This document shows, one piece after another, positions 60,868-64,000 of a stretch of 64,000 bases of DNA. The stretch is from an uncultured archaeon (lineage in GTDB: Archaea > Thermoproteota > EX4484-205 > JAAOZP01). Location of the stretch: contig CALIBN010000010.1 of the NCBI GenBank assembly GCA_938045545.1, positions 46,240-110,239 on the forward strand, written 5' to 3'. The translations under genes were made by a program, and so were the position numbers. The notes beneath the pieces are model-generated. The model saw only the letters and a program-made list of their open reading frames with translations. It was not told where the DNA came from and ran no database searches. The stretch's first letter is position 1; the number at the start of each line of letters is the position of its first letter.

Positions 60868-61716
60868 CTAAAGTTTCCCTTGGTTCGCATCTAGTCTGAT
60901 GCATGTGAAAAGCATTTGATTCCCCTCTCTGCCGACGCAGGCTATTGCCCCGATTTTTCTGAGCACGTAAGTTATTTTCCGTGACTGACTAACTGGTATT
61001 CCAAGTCTTTCGGAAAGATCTCTATTTGTAAAAGGACGTGGAAGGTCTTCAGGTAGCACTTTCAGTAAATCTGTTTTTTGTTCGAAAACTATTCTTTCTA
61101 AGACGCGGAGCAACCTTCTATCCTCTATGCTCACACCCCTTCTACTCCAGCTTCCCCTCCCGTCGTTACACCACGTTTCTTCCATTTCAATCATTAAAAC
61201 CTCGATGCTGAAGTTGCTTTTCGAGAGTAGGTCCGGTATTCCTACTAATTCGTTGAAAATGTCGGTTAGTCGACCCTTTCTCTGAGACCTTCTCCTACCA
61301 TAGGTTTCTCCAGTGGCCATGGATTTGTAAACAATCCATTTCACCCTGGGTATTGGGTAGACTAGGCGAACCTTATGGTTATCCAGTAGACGCAAGAGCT
61401 TCGGCTTTATCGCTGAAAAATTGGCAACCTGTATTTCAATCAATAGGTCTCCACGCACTATGTCCACTATAAAACCGTCCACACGATCTTCCAGTTTATC
61501 TCCATCAAGAAAGTACCATTTCTTTATTGCAGAGTGAAGCGAGCTTTCTCTCATCGAACTGAACGAGTTGTTCGAAACTGAGGACCGACTCATTCTCCTT
61601 ATGGTTTCAGCCCTACGCGATAAAAAGATTCCTAATCCTTCCATTAGGCCAATGGAATAAAGAATATGGGGAAGAAGAGGATTTGCAGCTAGAAAGGGTC
61701 TCAGAACCAATTCCAT
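60868..61716 (-). CDS. PD-(D/E)XK-like protein with winged-helix end
   Basis: A 282-residue protein. The central part LHSAIKKWYFLDGDKLEDRV, DGFIVDIVRGDLLIEIQVAN and FSAIKPKLLRLLDNHKVRLV is a conserved nuclease-like core (Asp ... Glu-x-Gln) found in uncharacterised bacterial and archaeal proteins of the DUF8091 kind. The C-terminal RPFTNRDLSERLGIPVSQSR, KITYVLRKIGAIACVG looks like a winged helix. May act on DNA; role unknown. Not obviously linked with the neighbours. Confidence 0.65.
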   Translation of the reverse strand: MELVLRPFLAANPLLPHILYSIGLMEGLGIFLSRRAETIRRMSRSSVSNNSFSSMRESSLHSAIKKWYFLDGDKLEDRVDGFIVDIVRGDLLIEIQVANFSAIKPKLLRLLDNHKVRLVYPIPRVKWIVYKSMATGETYGRRRSQRKGRLTDIFNELVGIPDLLSKSNFSIEVLMIEMEETWCNDGRGSWSRRGVSIEDRRLLRVLERIVFEQKTDLLKVLPEDLPRPFTNRDLSERLGIPVSQSRKITYVLRKIGAIACVGREGNQMLFTCIRLDANQGKL

Positions 61717-61743
61717 GGAAAAATTTAAAATCCTTCAAGCAAG

Positions 61744-63060
61744 GTGATTAATGTGTGCAAAGTGAGCAGAATAACCATTTCTAAAACTCGAGACTATTTC
61801 TTGAAAGACGGCGCGAAATTCTTCTATCTTGCAGACACCTGCTGGAGTGCTTTCACTAATCCCACTTTCGAAGAATGGGAGTATTATCTTGAATATAGGA
61901 GAATGCAAGGGTTTAACGTCCTGCAGATAAACATTCTGCCTCAGCATGATAGAAGCCCGTCGGAAAACTATGTCGACCCCTTTGAAACATTTCCTGATGG
62001 AAGGTGGGACTTTAACCGGAGGAACGAGAAATACTTCGACAGGGCGGAAAAGATGGTTGAGATGGTTGTTGAGCGAGGCTTCACCCCAGCATTAGTAGTA
62101 TTATGGTGCAACTATGTTAAGGGAACATGGGGTTCAAAAATAAGCCCGTCTAAGATTATTCCGATGGATGAACTGGAGGAGTATGCGAGCTATGTGGCGG
62201 AAAGATACGGGAAGTATAATCCGATTTTCATAATAAGCGGAGACACGAATTTTGAAACCGGAGACTCCATTGAGTACTATAAGACTGCTTTCGAAATAGT
62301 TGATAAAACATGTCCTGATTCCCTAAAAACTATGCATTTAGCAGGGGGACTATGGCAGGTGCCGGAGACCCTTGTTAAACTACCGAGTTACGATTTCTAC
62401 ATGTACCAATCGGGACACGGGAAGGATGCTCAGCATCTTTCATATGAACTTGCCCAGAGGTTTTACAATATGCCGGTTAAGAGGCCTGTGGTGAATGGTG
62501 AACCCTGCTACGAGGGAATAGGTTCAATCGGATCCTACAGTAAGTACGGGAGGTTCAATAGTTTCGACGTTAGAAAGGCTGTTTGGCAGAGCCTTCTTTC
62601 AGGAGCTAAGGCTGGGGTAACATATGGGGCGCATGGCATATGGTCATGGCAGGGAGAAGGTGAAAACCTAAAGTATCCGGAAAAATATGCTTCAATCTAC
62701 GGTGCTCCTTACTACTGGCGTATTGCCCTACGATTCCCAGGAGCATTCGACGTATCTTTCAGCAAATGGGTTTTTGAAAAATACGATCTCTTCGACATAA
62801 AGCCTGCTAACGAGAGGCTTCTAAACGAAACTGCTGAAATCAGGGTTTCAGAGGGAGAAGGCAAGATAATAGTTTACACCCCCTTCAACACGGATATAAA
62901 ACTAAAAAGTGACGAGTCATACAGTAAGTGGGAAGGGATAGATCTGGAAACAAGAAGAGTCTTTAAGCCGAAAGTTGAAATTACAGAAAACGGCTTTATA
63001 ATAAAAATGACTGAGTTTAACAATGATCTCCTAATAATCGGAAGCCGAATGCGAAGATGA
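61744..63060 (+). CDS. DUF4038-type glycoside hydrolase
   Basis: A 438-residue barrel protein of the apiosidase-like superfamily (DUF4038, with a C-terminal collagen-binding-like domain). KDGAKFFYLADTCWSAFTNP, YLEYRRMQGFNVLQINILP, IISGDTNFETGD, PVVNGEPCYEGIGS (likely catalytic Glu) and GAHGIWSWQGEGENL are typical. The C-terminal 90 residues are beta-rich (EIRVSEGEGKIIVYTPFN). No signal peptide, so probably cytoplasmic. Starts at TTG. Suits plant-polymer use together with the xylanase. Confidence 0.85.
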   Translation: MINVCKVSRITISKTRDYFLKDGAKFFYLADTCWSAFTNPTFEEWEYYLEYRRMQGFNVLQINILPQHDRSPSENYVDPFETFPDGRWDFNRRNEKYFDRAEKMVEMVVERGFTPALVVLWCNYVKGTWGSKISPSKIIPMDELEEYASYVAERYGKYNPIFIISGDTNFETGDSIEYYKTAFEIVDKTCPDSLKTMHLAGGLWQVPETLVKLPSYDFYMYQSGHGKDAQHLSYELAQRFYNMPVKRPVVNGEPCYEGIGSIGSYSKYGRFNSFDVRKAVWQSLLSGAKAGVTYGAHGIWSWQGEGENLKYPEKYASIYGAPYYWRIALRFPGAFDVSFSKWVFEKYDLFDIKPANERLLNETAEIRVSEGEGKIIVYTPFNTDIKLKSDESYSKWEGIDLETRRVFKPKVEITENGFIIKMTEFNNDLLIIGSRMRR

Positions 63061-63237
63061 AGGGTGAGGATTCTTTTCATTGAGCTCCCTAAGGACTTTT
63101 GGTTCCTAATAGGTGACCATTTAGCATCACCATACGGGCATCAGCTCGCAGCCTATCTTGAAAAAGAGTTGAAAACCTGGAGATCGAAGCCCTAGATTGC
63201 AATGCTCAGTCTAGCGATAGAAAACCTGGTAGAACGC
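63061..63237 (+). pseudogene. Radical SAM / B12-binding protein, N-terminal remnant
   Basis: GTG then VRILFIELPKDFWFLIGDHL, ASPYGHQLAAYLEKELK and stop; the shifted frame continues NLEIEALDCNAQSSD. This is the start of the cobalamin-binding domain found in radical SAM proteins (ELP..F....G....PPYG...LAAYLE). It is broken by a frameshift and then ends. Confidence 0.6.
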
Positions 63238-63779
63238 TTAGTCAAGCTCCAGGAACATTCTGATGACACTGACGTAACCGTTTTTCGTGCACGCCATGTT
63301 CGGCATTGTTCCAGCTTCCCTGAACCCCAGCTTTTTGTAAACGTGGCGTGCCCTAGCGTTCGTAGCATAAACATCCAGAACCAGCAGCCTAAGCCCAATC
63401 CTCCTAGATTCTTCGGTAAGCGTTTTCAGCATTCTTGTGCCGATGCCAAGATCCCTGTATTCTCTAGCGACACCTACGCCGAGGAACCCGACGTGGCTCT
63501 GAGACCCCGTGCCCCGGGTGACCTCGGAGTTTCCAACTACCTTGCCGTCTACCTCCGCCACAACCCCTATGGTCTTTCCTTTCTCTATGTTCGCTAGGAG
63601 ACTGGCAGCCATTCAGCCTCCTCTTCCCTCGTAACCTTCCTGTTTACAGTGATGTTCGTTCCCTCCTCGACCAGCGAGTTAATGAAGCTCATGGGTTCAT
63701 CCAGGTCCTCCTACCTCGGAGACCTTAAGACTAGCCTCCGCCCATCGCTTAATTGAAACTCGCCGAATATTTTCACCAT
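63238..63779 (-). pseudogene. GNAT-family N-acetyltransferase, broken
   Basis: The open part (63238-63612) has the acetyl-CoA site GFLGVGVAREYRDLGIGTRM (the R/Q-x-x-G-x-G/A type) and YKKLGFREAGTM. Upstream the N-terminal domain is readable as MVKIFGEFQLSDGRRLVLRS, PR, a TAG (Trp codon in a living gene), then EDLDEPMSFINSLVEEGTN. A one-base loss at about 63612 separates it. Allowing both, it is a complete 180-residue acetyltransferase, so probably a recent pseudogene. Confidence 0.7.
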
Positions 63780-64000
63780 TTGTTTGCACGCTCCATGATG
63801 AGCGACATCCGAAGCAAAAGAATGGAAGCTTTTAAATTCGAATAAGGCAAAATAATAGCGATCCCGCTGTGAGGAAAGGGTGGTGTGGCTTTGACGGCTG
63901 CAAGGATTGTTACTATTTCTTTTTAAGGCTTTGCCGCGGTTGCTCTTTTAAGATGTGTCTCGTGGCCCAGTGCCAGAGGGGTTTTCAATACACCGGGATA
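63780..64000. other. Window end with possible new promoter
   Basis: Contains a TATA-like CTTTTAAATTC near 63829 and a GAGGAAAGGGTGGTG ribosome-binding-like segment near 63872. A possible gene start (TTG near 63893, reading TAARIVTISF) is not convincing because a stop follows soon. I cannot identify the next gene. Confidence 0.25.

Overview
The window is archaeal and most likely from a thermophilic TACK-lineage (Thermoproteota-like) organism. It carries archaeal/eukaryotic-type ribosomal proteins (S4e, L14e, L18e, L19e, L31e, L32e, L39e, LX, S19e), RNA polymerase subunits D and N, aIF6, PDCD5, prefoldin alpha, RNase P Rpp29, Nep1, deoxyhypusine synthase and mevalonate kinase. TATA-like boxes sit about 25-35 bases upstream of start codons, as in leaderless archaeal genes. 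The tRNA genes are rich in introns, including non-canonical ones, and cbf5 has a 13-base intron in a bulge-helix-bulge-like fold. Both traits are known from crenarchaeal relatives. The exact lineage cannot be fixed from sequence reading alone.

Layout of the conserved parts. (1) 0.2-6.4 kb, minus strand: S13-S4-[S11 inverted on plus]-RpoD-L18e-L13-S9-RpoN-S2-Memo-mevalonate kinase. (2) 12.5-25.3 kb, minus strand: the S10/spc/alpha-like ribosomal block from S19 to SecY, then an EMC3/DUF106-like protein, cytidylate kinase, L14e and intron-containing Cbf5. A small plus-strand gene is wedged between S19 and L22. L3-L4-L23-L2, adenylate kinase and L34e, often found in this neighbourhood, are absent. 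(3) 29.7-38.5 kb: SbcD-related phosphoesterase, SWIM protein, Nep1, then the plus-strand chain S19e-PDCD5-L39e-L31e-aIF6-LX-prefoldin-FtsY-SecE-Spt5-L11-L1-L10-L12. L39e and L11 both appear to start at CTG. (4) 58-60.8 kb: AsnRS with a small partner, and deoxyhypusine synthase.

Between these blocks lie accessory islands (6.5-12.5, 26.7-29.6, 38.5-43.5, 46.3-50.8, 52.8-57.6 and 60.8-64 kb). They hold carbohydrate genes (xylulokinase, GH10 xylanase, glucan phosphorylase, a DUF4038-type glycosidase), secreted proteins, tRNAs and many decayed genes: a matrixin, a Gfo/Idh/MocA oxidoreductase, VapC, a DEAD-type helicase, radical SAM and GNAT. Several truncated genes end at a GCGCGC-type motif.

The most system-like novelty is a four-copy protein family (N-terminus like KRFVDSI..LRKMDFF) with a shared upstream promoter box. 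Two of its copies sit tail-to-tail, with overlapping ends, with a PD-(D/E)XK-type nuclease-like gene. The 53.8-56.1 kb pair is intact; the 39.9-41.7 kb pair is frameshifted; two further copies are fragments. Two copies of an unusual Cys-rich/TGT-like gene, one with a phosphoesterase tail, accompany the decayed loci. Together they look like a duplicating, decaying island module of unknown function.
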